Below, piece after piece: positions 26,570 to 35,221 of a DNA stretch of 64,000 nt. The stretch lies in assembly GCA_963835465.1 (NCBI GenBank), contig CAWIFR010000002.1, positions 744,001 through 808,000 of the forward strand, written 5' to 3'. The stretch comes from Bog-756 sp963835465 (lineage in GTDB: Bacteria; Actinomycetota; Acidimicrobiia; Acidimicrobiales; RAAP-2). The notes below the pieces were generated by a model. It worked only from the letters and a program-made list of their open reading frames with translations, made no database searches and was not told where the DNA came from. Both the position numbers and the translations under genes were made by a program. Every line of letters starts with the position of its first letter. Position 1 is the stretch's first letter.

Positions 26570-28170
26570 CTACGTGAGGTCGACCACCCCGCCGGCCCGG
26601 AGCGTGCCCAGCCGGCCGCAGCCCTCCTCGGTGACCAGTAGCGACAGCTGGTCCGGATCTTTCACATTGGCCCAGGCCCGACGGCCGTCCGGTGTGCGGC
26701 AGGCCACCACGGCCCGCTCCGGCGATCCGGTCCGGGAGTAGGCGACCGAATAGGTCTCGACGGTCACCTCGCCGGAGGCGTCGGCGTCCGGCACGCACTG
26801 GGGCAGCGAGCCGACGGCGGACTGCGGGTTGGCCCAGGCGAAGCCGGCGGCCTCCTCCACCTGGGTGCCTTCGGGGAGTCGCGACGCCTGGCCCCCCGGG
26901 GCACCGGTGGGGGATCGGTGCTGTAGACCCCGACACTGTGCTTGGTGAGGTACCACCCCAGCCCGGTGACCAGGCCCCGGGCCCCCGGATCCGACCGAAG
27001 GGCCTCCACCATGGTGGCCACGGCGTGGGTGCCGTAGTTGTTGCCGGGGCCGCCGCTGAAGGTCATCCCGCCGGTGACGGTCAGTGGACGGGACGGGTCG
27101 TCGTCGGGAAGGCCCAGCTCGGCTGCGGCGATCTGCACCACCGAGGGGAAGCACGAGTAGAGGTCCACGGGTCCGAGCTCCTCGGCCACGGTGTCGGCCA
27201 GGGCCAGGGCCGACGCCCCGGCCAGCCGGATGGCCGGCGACGAGTGGAAGTCGAGACGGTGCGAGAGGAACCAATGGTCGTCGGCGTCCGCCCCGGCCCA
27301 GGGGAAGACCCAGCGGTCCTCGGCGATGCCGGCCGCCCGGGCCGCGGCCACCGAGCAGAGCATCACCGCGGCACCCTGATCCACCTGCATATTCGCCGTC
27401 AGGAGCTTGGTGTAGGGATACGCCACCATCCGGTTCTTGTCGGAGACCTCGTTGATCTCCTCGCCGGTCCGGGCCTCGCGCAGCCAGGCGTGCGGGTTGG
27501 TCGCAGCCACCTGGGAGAACCCGGACCACAGCGCGCCGAGGCGGGCGCGGTGGTGGTCGAGCGAGCGCCCGGCCTCTGCCCGCAGGGCGTTCTCGAAGAG
27601 TGGGAAGACGTGGATCGGCAGGTCGAGTCCTCGCTCCTCCTCGGCGTCGGTGGTGCCCCGGCGGTCGTTCCCGAACACCGCGGGCCGGAGGGTGCCGGCC
27701 GGTTGGACCGTCCAGGGCAGCAGGGGACGGTCGGGGTGCCGTCTGGTGGCCGCCTGCGTGTAGACGCAGTCCGCACCGACCAGCACGGCGACGTCCAGCT
27801 CGCCCCGACCGATGGCCAGGGCGGTGGCGTTGACCATGCTCTGGGGGTTGTTGCCCCCCGTCGTGGTGACCATCAGCTGGGCCGGCTCGATCCCCAGACC
27901 CTCGGCGACCAGCAGTCCCGGGTTCTCGTAGTGCCAGCTCAGCGGGTTGGCCACCCGCAGCGACTGACTACGGCTGAGCAGCCTGCGTCCGGCCGGCGCG
28001 CTGCCGCCCGGGGCCGAGCCGTCGCAGTCCTCCACTGCGGCCCGCACGGCGTCGACCATGAGGCCGATGGGCTCGGGCCGATCGGTCAGAGGCCCAGGGG
28101 CCCCGGGGTCGGGCCGGTTGGTGACCTGGCCGACCCCGACGATGACCGGGGTGGAGGGATCGAGCGTCAT
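26570..28170 (-). CDS. Thiolase-superfamily acetyl-CoA acetyltransferase-like protein, frameshifted
   Basis: A thiolase-like protein of about 533 residues, starting at ATG 28170 (MTLDPSTPVIVGVGQVTNRP). The thiolase N-terminal pattern TTTGGNNPQSMVNATALAIGRG aligns with the usual Cys region but has no obvious catalytic cysteine there. The His-bearing loop GGMTFSGGPGNNYGTHAVATMVEAL is clear. The start frame continues to 26764, but after VYSTDPP it is nonsense. One more C in the run complementary to 26909-26913 restores PTGAPGGQASRLPEGTQVEE and a C-terminal beta domain ending VVDLT at 26570. Such proteins are often annotated as acetyltransferases or lipid-transfer-like proteins; a degradative thiolase role is unproven. 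Confidence 0.78.
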
Positions 28171-28230
28171 GGGGCCTAGGAGCGTACCGTGGCGCCCTCG
28201 GCGGCGATTCCCCATCGGTACACTTCGGTC

Positions 28231-28698
28231 ATGCGGATCGCCGTGGGATCGGATCATGCCGGGTTCGACCTGAAGGAAGCCGTGGCCAAACACCTGGTCG
28301 ACGCCGGTCACCACGTCGTCGACCTGGGCACCGACCGGCCCGACGTCTCGGTGGACTATCCCGTCTTCGGCGACGCGGTGGGCCGGGCCGTGGCTGATGG
28401 GCGGGTCGACCGAGGACTGTGCGTGTGCGGGACCGGCATCGGCATCTCCATGGCTGCCAACAAGGTGCCGGGCGTCCGGGCCGCCCTGGCCCACGACGTC
28501 ACGACCGCGTCGCTGGCCCGTAGGCACAACGACGCCAACGTCCTGTGCCTCGGCGGTCGGATCCTGGGTGCGGTGGAGGCGCTCGACGCCGTCGACACCT
28601 TCTTCTCCACCGAGTACGAGGGTGGCCACCACCAGGCCCGGCTCGACGAGCTGGCCTCCCTCGACGCCGCTCGCCCCGACAGCCCAGAAAGGCCCTGA
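28231..28698 (+). CDS. rpiB: Ribose-5-phosphate isomerase B
   Basis: A 155-residue RpiB that interconverts ribose- and ribulose-5-phosphate. Active-site features are GSDHAGFDLK at the N-terminus (D8, H9), the catalytic base Cys66 in LCVCGTGIGISMAANK, RAALAHDVTTASLARRHNDANVL and LGGRILG. I chose the ATG at 28231 because the Rossmann-like fold begins there. It precedes glyA by seven bases on the same transcript, as in many actinobacteria. Confidence 0.95.
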   Translation: MRIAVGSDHAGFDLKEAVAKHLVDAGHHVVDLGTDRPDVSVDYPVFGDAVGRAVADGRVDRGLCVCGTGIGISMAANKVPGVRAALAHDVTTASLARRHNDANVLCLGGRILGAVEALDAVDTFFSTEYEGGHHQARLDELASLDAARPDSPERP

Positions 28699-28705
28699 CC
28701 GAACC

Positions 28706-30010
28706 ATGACCACCCCCTTCGCCGCATCACCGTTCGACGAGTGGTTGGACGGCGACCCCGAGGTAGCCCGGCTACTGGGAGAGGAAGCCGAGCGCCAGTC
28801 GACCACCCTGCAGCTCATCGCCTCGGAGAACTTCACCTCGCCGGCCGTCCTGGCCGCCTCGGGCTCCATCCTCACCAACAAGTACGCCGAGGGCTATCCG
28901 GGCCGTCGCTACTACGGCGGGAACCAGATCGTCGACGAGGTGGAGGACCTGGCCCGCCAGCGGCTCTGCTCCCTCTTCGGGGCGGAGCACGCCAATGTCC
29001 AGCCCCATGCCGGAGCCAACGCCAACTTGGCCGTCTACCAGGCCCTTCTCGATCCCGGGGACACGATTCTGGCCATGCGCCTCGATCATGGGGGCCACTT
29101 GACCCACGGCTCGCCGGCCAGCATCACCTCCAAGGTCTGGCGTTTCGTCTCCTACGGCGTGTCCCCGGTTTCCGACGACCCGGACAAGCCGGGGGAGATC
29201 ATCGACTTCGACCAGGTGGCCGACGTCGCCCGGCGCGAGCGTCCCGCCCTCATCGTGGCCGGCTCGACGGCCTACGCCCGGATCATCGACCCGTTGCCCT
29301 TCCGGGAGATCGCCGACTCGGTGGGGGCCCGCTTCATGTTCGATGCGGCGCACCCGGCCGGCCTCATCGCCGGGGGCGCCCACCCCTCCCCGGTGGGAGT
29401 GGCCGACGTGGTCACCTTCACCACCCACAAGACCCTCCGGGGTCCTCGGGGTGGGGCCATCCTCTGCTCCGCCGAGCTGGCCAAGGCGGTGGACAGTGCC
29501 GTCTTCCCCGGGCTGCAGGGCGGCCCCCTGGAGCACGTCATCGCGGCCAAGGCGGTGGCCTTCGCCGAGGCCTCCCAGCCCGAGTTCCGCACGTACGCCG
29601 CCCAGGTGGTGGTCAACGCGGCCGCCCTGGGTCGATCGCTGGCCGAGCAGGGCATCCGCCTGGTGTCCGGCGGCACCGAGAACCACCAGGTCCTGGTCGA
29701 CCTGCGCACCTTCGACGAGGAGCTGACCGGCAAGGTGGCCCAGGAGGTCCTCGACCGGGCCGGTATCACCTGCAACCGCAACACCATCCCCGACGACCCC
29801 CGCTCGCCCTTCGTCACCTCCGGCCTGCGGCTCGGTTCGGCGGCCCAGACGACGGCGGGCATGGGTCCCGACGAGTTCGTCCGAATCGGCGCCCTGATCG
29901 GCCGCACGCTCCGCGATCGGGAAGACGAGCAGTCCCTGGCGGCCATCCGGGCCGAGGTACGCGAGCTGTGCGCTGGATTCCCCCCGTATCCGACCCTGGG
30001 CGGGGCGTGA
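28706..30010 (+). CDS. glyA: Serine hydroxymethyltransferase
   Basis: A 434-residue PLP enzyme that converts serine and THF to glycine and methylene-THF. The PLP lysine is in VTFTTHKTLRGPRGG. Other landmarks are LIASENFTSPAVLAASGS, NKYAEGYPGRRYYGG, NVQPHAGANANLAVY, DAAHPAGLIAGG and SPFVTSGLRLGSAAQTTAGM. The ATG at 28706 sits seven bases after rpiB. The substrate loop differs slightly from E. coli (DHGGHLTHGSPAS), as in other actinobacterial homologues. It supplies one-carbon units, complementing purU and the serine genes in this window. Confidence 0.96.
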   Translation: MTTPFAASPFDEWLDGDPEVARLLGEEAERQSTTLQLIASENFTSPAVLAASGSILTNKYAEGYPGRRYYGGNQIVDEVEDLARQRLCSLFGAEHANVQPHAGANANLAVYQALLDPGDTILAMRLDHGGHLTHGSPASITSKVWRFVSYGVSPVSDDPDKPGEIIDFDQVADVARRERPALIVAGSTAYARIIDPLPFREIADSVGARFMFDAAHPAGLIAGGAHPSPVGVADVVTFTTHKTLRGPRGGAILCSAELAKAVDSAVFPGLQGGPLEHVIAAKAVAFAEASQPEFRTYAAQVVVNAAALGRSLAEQGIRLVSGGTENHQVLVDLRTFDEELTGKVAQEVLDRAGITCNRNTIPDDPRSPFVTSGLRLGSAAQTTAGMGPDEFVRIGALIGRTLRDREDEQSLAAIRAEVRELCAGFPPYPTLGGA

Positions 30011-30029
30011 TCCCACCACCGGTGCTCGG

Positions 30030-31373
30030 ATGAGCGCAGTCGTACCGCTCAATTGGTACGGCGTCCTCTTGGGGGTGGCGGCCCTGTCCGCCTGGGTACT
30101 CACCTTCCCGGTTCGGCGCATCGCCGTTCACGTCGGCTACGTGGCCCAGCCCGACGAGCGCAAGATCCACCAGAAGGTGACCCCGGCAGCCGGTGGCGTG
30201 GCCATGTTCGTGGCCATGCTGGTGGCCTGGGCCGTGGCCGCCTCCATCCCGGCCCTCAGCCCGCTGTTCCGCGGCTCCTCGGAACCACTGGGCCTGATCC
30301 TGGGGGCCGCCGCCATCTTCGTGGTGGGGACCATCGACGACCTCCGGGACATGTCGGCCCCGGCCAAGGTGGCCGGCGAGGTGCTGGCCGCCACCATCCT
30401 CTACTTCATGGGCGTGACCTGGTTCCAGTTCAAGGTGCCCCTGGGCGGCCTGGTGATCCTCTCCCCGGAGTGGACCCCGCTGCTCACGGCCCTGTGGGTC
30501 ATCGCCATCACCAACGCCGTCAACCTCATCGACGGTCTGGACGGGCTGGCCGCCGGGGTGGTGGCCATCGCCTCGGGCGCCTTGGCCATCTACGGGCTGC
30601 ACCTCCAGCACCTGGGCAACCTTCAGTCCGACAACATCGGGCCGTTGATCGCCGTCATCACCTGCGGCATCTGCCTGGGCTTCCTGCCCCGCAATTTCCA
30701 CCCGGCGAAGATCTTCATGGGTGATGCCGGGGCCCTCCTGTTGGGGCTCCTGATGGCGGCCTGCACCATGTTGATCGGCGGACGGTCGGTGGGCGCAGTG
30801 GGAGGAGTGGCCGGGCGCAGCGGCCAGACCTACTTCTTCTTCGCGCCCCTGTTCATTCCCTTCTTCATCCTCGGGGTCCCCATCGTGGACATGGCCTTCG
30901 CCTTCGTGCGGCGGACGGCCAATCGCACCGGCTTCTCCACCCCGGACAAGAACCACCTCCACCACCGGCTCCTCCGGCTGGGCCACGGCCACCGCCGGAG
31001 CGTCCTCATCCTTTGGGCCTGGACCCTGCTCCTTTCCGGATTCATCCTCTTCCCGCTGTACATCTCCAGCGTGAATGCGGTCATTCCGTTCGGCGCCCTG
31101 GCCCTCGGGGTCATCCTCTACACCCTGTTCCATCCCTCCCTCCGCCGGGAGGCCGGTCCGGGTCCCGACGAGGCCGATCCGGGTCCGACGGATGACGGTC
31201 CGAGTGCAGGAGACCCGGTAGCCGAGGCCCGGCCGACGCCCGGACCGACCGACCCCGAGGAGCCGTCGGGGCCCTCCTCCCAGGATGGAGCGGTCCGGCC
31301 GGCGCCTGAGGTGACGGCCCCCCCGCCCGCCGGCGTCCCGGCCACGGTGGCGGGACCGGCGCCCGAGGGCTAG
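30030..31373 (+). CDS. wecA: Undecaprenyl-phosphate GlcNAc-1-phosphate transferase
   Basis: A 447-residue polytopic enzyme of the MraY/WecA family that loads GlcNAc-1-P or a similar sugar onto undecaprenyl or decaprenyl phosphate. Catalytic features are the DD pair in VGTIDDLRDM, NAVNLIDGLDGLAAG, the FMGDAGALLLG loop and the HIHH-like KNHLHHRLLRLGHGH. About eleven helices are predicted. The last 80 residues are a Pro/Gly/acidic tail, unusual for the family. Its place directly upstream of the atp operon matches mycobacterial rfe (wecA), where the product starts arabinogalactan linkage; the exact polymer here is unknown. It ends 282 bases before atpZ, a region that probably holds the atp promoter. 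Confidence 0.92.
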   Translation: MSAVVPLNWYGVLLGVAALSAWVLTFPVRRIAVHVGYVAQPDERKIHQKVTPAAGGVAMFVAMLVAWAVAASIPALSPLFRGSSEPLGLILGAAAIFVVGTIDDLRDMSAPAKVAGEVLAATILYFMGVTWFQFKVPLGGLVILSPEWTPLLTALWVIAITNAVNLIDGLDGLAAGVVAIASGALAIYGLHLQHLGNLQSDNIGPLIAVITCGICLGFLPRNFHPAKIFMGDAGALLLGLLMAACTMLIGGRSVGAVGGVAGRSGQTYFFFAPLFIPFFILGVPIVDMAFAFVRRTANRTGFSTPDKNHLHHRLLRLGHGHRRSVLILWAWTLLLSGFILFPLYISSVNAVIPFGALALGVILYTLFHPSLRREAGPGPDEADPGPTDDGPSAGDPVAEARPTPGPTDPEEPSGPSSQDGAVRPAPEVTAPPPAGVPATVAGPAPEG

Positions 31374-31655
31374 CGGCACCGGCGCCGGTCGGGGCCGACA
31401 CCGCTCGATCGGGCCGCGGCGCCGTGTTCGGCCGCCCGTCGGGGCGAACTGTAAACGGAGTGTTTCCTACGTTTTGCCGCCACGGTGCCGGAAGTGCGAT
31501 GATGCTTCCCGTGAATTGCAGGCCGGTTGCCACGTCGGTGGGCATCGAGCGGGCCGGCCACCCGACTGGCTACTGCAGCCGAACCACTGCGTGACCCCAG
31601 GAACGACTCGTGAAGCTCCACACTCCCAGACACCCTGACGCGGCACGGCCCGACC

Positions 31656-31913
31656 ATGGACGAACCCACCCCTACGCCCGAATCCGGATCGGATCCGTCG
31701 ACCCGACCGCCGTCGGCATCGGTGGACCCCGGGGCCGTCGAGTTCCTGACCTTGGGGCTCACCGTGGCCGTGGCGCTGGTGGGCTTGGCCGGGCTGGGCT
31801 ACGCCGTCGACCGCTGGTTGGGCACCAGTCCCTGGTTCACGCTGCTGGGCGTGGTGCTGGGTATCGCCGCCGCCGTGCTGATCACCGTGGCACGGGTCCG
31901 CAGGTTCCTGTGA
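31656..31913 (+). CDS. AtpZ/AtpI-type small membrane protein
   Basis: An 85-residue protein with an acidic, Pro-rich cytoplasmic N-terminus and two helices (LTLGLTVAVALVGLAGLGYA and FTLLGVVLGIAAAVLITVA) joined by a short DRWLGTSPW loop. This matches the AtpZ-like family at the head of many ATP synthase operons, which helps assembly or Mg/Ca uptake in some species. The ATG at 31656 fits the family. The 282 bases before it contain no gene and are the likely promoter. Confidence 0.82.
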   Translation: MDEPTPTPESGSDPSTRPPSASVDPGAVEFLTLGLTVAVALVGLAGLGYAVDRWLGTSPWFTLLGVVLGIAAAVLITVARVRRFL

Positions 31914-31964
31914 GCCGCAGCGCCGCCGTCTCTCGGGCCGGGGCATAGGGGAACCGGGGAGCCC

Positions 31965-32465
31965 ATGTTCGCTCACTTCACCCTGCCCAACGTGCCCGAT
32001 GTGGCCCGTCGGACCGTGGCCATGGTGCTCGTCGTCGGGGTGGCCGGCCTGGTGGCCAGCGTCTCGTTCGACAAACCGCTTCTCGGCCTGGGCGCGTGCA
32101 TCGGGCTCGGCCTGGGCACCCTCAACTTCCGGATGGTCGGCAACTCGGTGGACCGGGTGGCGGCCAGCGGCGTGGCCAACAAGAGACGGCCGTTGGCGCT
32201 CAACACCTTCGGTCGGCTCGGGATCATCACCGTGGTCACCCTGGGTCTGATGACCGTCTCCCACCAGCTGGGGTTCGGCGTGTTGGCCGGGCTGGCCGTG
32301 TTCCAGATCATTCTGATCGCGAATGTGGCCCGGTCGATGGCCAAGGCCGGCCCTATGACTTCGGTGGAGGACATCATCAACGCCAATGTGATCGATGACA
32401 ACATCGGCCAGGCGCCGCACCCGCCGTCCCTCGGTACCGGTGACGAGATCACGGGCGGTAGCTGA
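31965..32465 (+). CDS. atpI: AtpI-like membrane protein of the ATP synthase operon
   Basis: A 166-residue protein with four predicted helices (TVAMVLVVGVAGLVASV; LLGLGACIGLGLGTLNF; LGIITVVTLGLMTVS; GVLAGLAVFQIILIANV) and a cytoplasmic tail. Position between atpZ and atpB and the helix pattern identify it as the AtpI-like subunit I, thought to help c-ring assembly. In mycobacteria the equivalent gene lies in the same place. GGGGAACCGGGGAG precedes the ATG. Confidence 0.78.
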   Translation: MFAHFTLPNVPDVARRTVAMVLVVGVAGLVASVSFDKPLLGLGACIGLGLGTLNFRMVGNSVDRVAASGVANKRRPLALNTFGRLGIITVVTLGLMTVSHQLGFGVLAGLAVFQIILIANVARSMAKAGPMTSVEDIINANVIDDNIGQAPHPPSLGTGDEITGGS

Positions 32466-32470
32466 GCACC

Positions 32471-33286
32471 ATGGCGCTGACCAACCTGCTGAGTACCCCG
32501 CTGACCGGCATCGACATCACCGTGGGCGACCACGTCCACTGGAAGCTCGGCCCGCTGACCATCAATGCCGAGATCGTCTGGGCCACCGTCATCGCCGGCA
32601 TCATCGTCATCACCCTGGGCCTGATCCTGCGCAAGCAGGCCACCGCCGGCGTACCGGGCAAGTTCCAGTTGCTGTGGGAGCTGGCCGTCGGTGCCGTCCA
32701 GAAGCAGGTGGACGACACCATCGGGCCCCGGGGGGCCAAAGTGGTCCCGCTGGCCCTGACGCTGTTCGTCTTCATCTTCACCTGCAACCTGTTCGAGGTG
32801 CTCAGTATCGGCAGCAGGCTCGATTGGCTACCCGCTCCGACCAGCGACATCAACCTCCCGCTGGCCATGGCCCTGTACGTGATCGTGCTGGTCCACACGG
32901 CCGCCATCAAGAATCGAGGGCTCGGGGGCTACTTCAAGCACTACTACGCGCGGCCGTTCCCGAAGAAGCTGTTCTTCGTCAACCTGTTCATGAACGTCGT
33001 CGAAGAGATCGTCAAGCCGGTCACCCTCACCCTCCGTCTGTTCGGCAACCTGTTCGCCGGCGGCCTGATGCTCTCCCTGCTGGCCGCCCTGGTCATCTGG
33101 AAGCTGGGAGCCGTGCCCATCGGTGGCATCCTCTCGGTGCCCTTCACCGTGGTGTGGAAGCTGTTCGACATGGCCATCGGGGCTATTCAGGCGTTCATCT
33201 TCGCCCTGCTGACCATCCTCTACTTCGACACGGCCATGGCCCCCGACCAAGAGCACCAGGAGTCCGGCGACTACATCGACGCCTGA
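32471..33286 (+). CDS. atpB: ATP synthase F0 subunit a
   Basis: A 271-residue membrane subunit that forms the proton half-channels with the c ring. The essential Arg is in TLTLRLFGNLFAGGLMLSLL, and the last helices contain FDMAIGAIQAFIFALLTILYF. An N-terminal HVHWKLGPLTINAEIVW segment is typical of actinobacteria. It begins five bases after the atpI stop and leads into atpE. Confidence 0.95.
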   Translation: MALTNLLSTPLTGIDITVGDHVHWKLGPLTINAEIVWATVIAGIIVITLGLILRKQATAGVPGKFQLLWELAVGAVQKQVDDTIGPRGAKVVPLALTLFVFIFTCNLFEVLSIGSRLDWLPAPTSDINLPLAMALYVIVLVHTAAIKNRGLGGYFKHYYARPFPKKLFFVNLFMNVVEEIVKPVTLTLRLFGNLFAGGLMLSLLAALVIWKLGAVPIGGILSVPFTVVWKLFDMAIGAIQAFIFALLTILYFDTAMAPDQEHQESGDYIDA

Positions 33287-33347
33287 GGGCTCGGCAGTTC
33301 CACGACAGACACGACTTCATCGACAACCTCAACAAGGAGAAGAGACA

Positions 33348-33611
33348 ATGGCAGCAGACGCAGCGATGGTGAGTGCGGTAAAGATCGCAGGCGCCATGGT
33401 GGGTGCCGGACTGGCGCTGGGCGGAGGCGCCGTGGGTGCCTCGATCGGTGACGGACTCGCCGGTAGCCAGACCATCGCCGGTGTGGCCCGCAACCCCGAG
33501 GCCCAGGGTCGGCTGACCACCATCATGTTCCTCACCGTGGGTCTGTGCGAGGCCGCCTACTTCATCAACCTGGTTTTCGCCGCCCTCTTCGTCTTCTCCC
33601 TGGGCAAGTAG
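33348..33611 (+). CDS. atpE: ATP synthase F0 subunit c
   Basis: An 87-residue hairpin of two helices. The ion-binding carboxylate is Glu68 in GLCEAAYFINL; the polar loop is ARNPEAQGRL. Residues around Glu68 (Ala, Ala, Tyr) match proton-binding rather than sodium-binding rings and resemble mycobacterial AtpE, the target of bedaquiline. GGAGAAGAG precedes the ATG. The N-terminus is about five residues longer than E. coli. Confidence 0.95.
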   Translation: MAADAAMVSAVKIAGAMVGAGLALGGGAVGASIGDGLAGSQTIAGVARNPEAQGRLTTIMFLTVGLCEAAYFINLVFAALFVFSLGK

Positions 33612-33734
33612 TAGCCGTGCCGCAACCGGGCCTCCTGTCCACTCGCGGGCCTTCGGGCCCGCGTCGGGTCGAGCCCGTGATCGGCACCCCAAGGTCGACG
33701 CAGCCAGTCAAGACAGCCAACCAAGGATGACGCC

Positions 33735-34280
33735 GTGCCCCTAGCCACCAGCAACTTCCTCGTCCCCAACGGGACCTTCATCGTCGTGTTGCTCGCCTTC
33801 ATCGTCGTGGTGGGGGTCATCGCCAAGAAGGTGCTTCCGCCGCTGAACGCCGTCCTGACCGAGCGCCAGAACCAGATCCGGGGTGAGCTCGAGGCGGCCG
33901 ACAAGGCCAAGGCTGACGCCGAGGTCGCCGATGTCGAGCGGCGTGAAGCCCTGGAGCAGGCCCGGGCCCACGCCCGGGAGATCGTGCACCAGGCCAACAC
34001 CACGGCCGAGCGCACGGTGGCCAATGCCGAGGAGCGGGCCAACGAGGCCGCCGCCCGCATCATGGCCGCCGCCGACGCCGAGGTGGCTACCGCCCGTCAG
34101 GCTGCGGTGGAAGAGGTCACCGCCCGGGTCGGGGAGATCGTGCTGGCGGCCGCCGAGCGGGTCATCGGCCGGGAGATCCAGGCCGCGGACCACCAGGACC
34201 TGATCGACGAGGCCATCGCCGCCGTGCGGGCCGAGTCGTCCACCGGAGCAGCCGCCGGTGCCGCCGGAGGCGGCCGGTGA
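33735..34280 (+). CDS. atpF: ATP synthase F0 subunit b
   Basis: A 181-residue stator subunit: one N-terminal helix (GTFIVVLLAFIVVVGVIAKKV) and a long charged coiled coil from residue 40 to 165 rich in Ala, Glu and Arg. It starts at GTG 33735. The gene is separate from atpH, unlike the fused b-delta protein of mycobacteria, but overlaps it by four bases. A Gly/Ala-rich tail closes the chain. Confidence 0.94.
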   Translation: MPLATSNFLVPNGTFIVVLLAFIVVVGVIAKKVLPPLNAVLTERQNQIRGELEAADKAKADAEVADVERREALEQARAHAREIVHQANTTAERTVANAEERANEAAARIMAAADAEVATARQAAVEEVTARVGEIVLAAAERVIGREIQAADHQDLIDEAIAAVRAESSTGAAAGAAGGGR

Positions 34281-35221
34281 ACCCAGCCCTCCAGGGCTAC
34301 CTGGCCGCCCAGGAGGAGTCGCTGGTCGCGGCCGGCGCCCTGGGCGAGGCCGCGTCCGAGTTGTACTCGGTGGCCGGCCTCGTCGAGACCAACAACGAGC
34401 TGGCGCTGGCCGTCAACGACGGATCGGTGCCGGTGGCCTCCCGTCGGGCCGTTCTCGACGCACTCCTCGAGGGCAGGGTCCGCCCGGAGGTGCACAAGCT
34501 CGTCCACCAGGCGGTCACCGTGGTGCCCGCCTCTGAGGTCGAGTCATCGTTCCACTGGCTGGCGGCGCGGCTGCGTGCCGCCGCTGAGCATGGGCCAACG
34601 GTGGCCGGCGAGGCTGATGACGAAGGTGTCCTCGGCCGCCTGGGGTCCCGTAACCGGGTGTCGGGGTACGCCGCCGCCGTGTTCGAAGAGGTGACGGTAG
34701 GTGAGCTCGAGGAGATCGAGGATCAGCTGTTCCGGTTCGCCCGAACCGTGGAGAACAGCCGACCCCTCCGCCACGCCCTCGGTGATCGCGACCTGCCGGT
34801 GTCGCGGCGCCAGCAGGTCATCAGCCAGCTCATGGGGGACCAGGTGCTCCCGGCCACCCAGCGTCTGGCCGCCTACGCCGTGCGGGGGGGACGGGCGCGG
34901 GACATCGTCGCCACCCTGGACTCCCTCGTGGTCGACGCCGCCCGGGCCCGGGGCTGGCGGGTGGCCCGTGTGCAGTCAGCCGACGACGTGGACGGGGACC
35001 AGCGTCGAAGCCTCAGCGACGCCCTGGCCCAACTGGCCGGCAATCCGGTGGAGCTGCAGGTGACCATCGACCCGTCGCTGCTGGGCGGAGTCGTGGTCCA
35101 GGTGGGTGACCTTCTGGTCGACGGCAGCGCCCGCCACCGTTTGGACGAACTAAAGGAGCACCTCCTCGTTTCCGAGGCGGCCTACCAGATCCCAGAGGGA
35201 AGGAAACCAGCCGATGGCTGA
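34277..35221 (+). CDS. atpH: ATP synthase F1 subunit delta with duplicated N-terminal domain
   Basis: At 314 residues it is much longer than the usual 180. Residues 1-105 and about 125-235 can be aligned with each other: GYLAAQEES with GYAAAVFEE, ETNNELALAVNDGSVPVASR with ENSRPLRHALGDRDLPVSRR, and VHKLVHQAV with TQRLAAYAV. So the helical domain that caps the alpha subunits occurs twice, and the C-terminal beta domain (ELQVTIDPSLLGGVVVQVGD) once. Other actinobacteria also have long delta subunits. The GTG at 34277 overlaps atpF, and the end overlaps atpA by eight bases. Confidence 0.93.
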   Translation: MNPALQGYLAAQEESLVAAGALGEAASELYSVAGLVETNNELALAVNDGSVPVASRRAVLDALLEGRVRPEVHKLVHQAVTVVPASEVESSFHWLAARLRAAAEHGPTVAGEADDEGVLGRLGSRNRVSGYAAAVFEEVTVGELEEIEDQLFRFARTVENSRPLRHALGDRDLPVSRRQQVISQLMGDQVLPATQRLAAYAVRGGRARDIVATLDSLVVDAARARGWRVARVQSADDVDGDQRRSLSDALAQLAGNPVELQVTIDPSLLGGVVVQVGDLLVDGSARHRLDELKEHLLVSEAAYQIPEGRKPADG

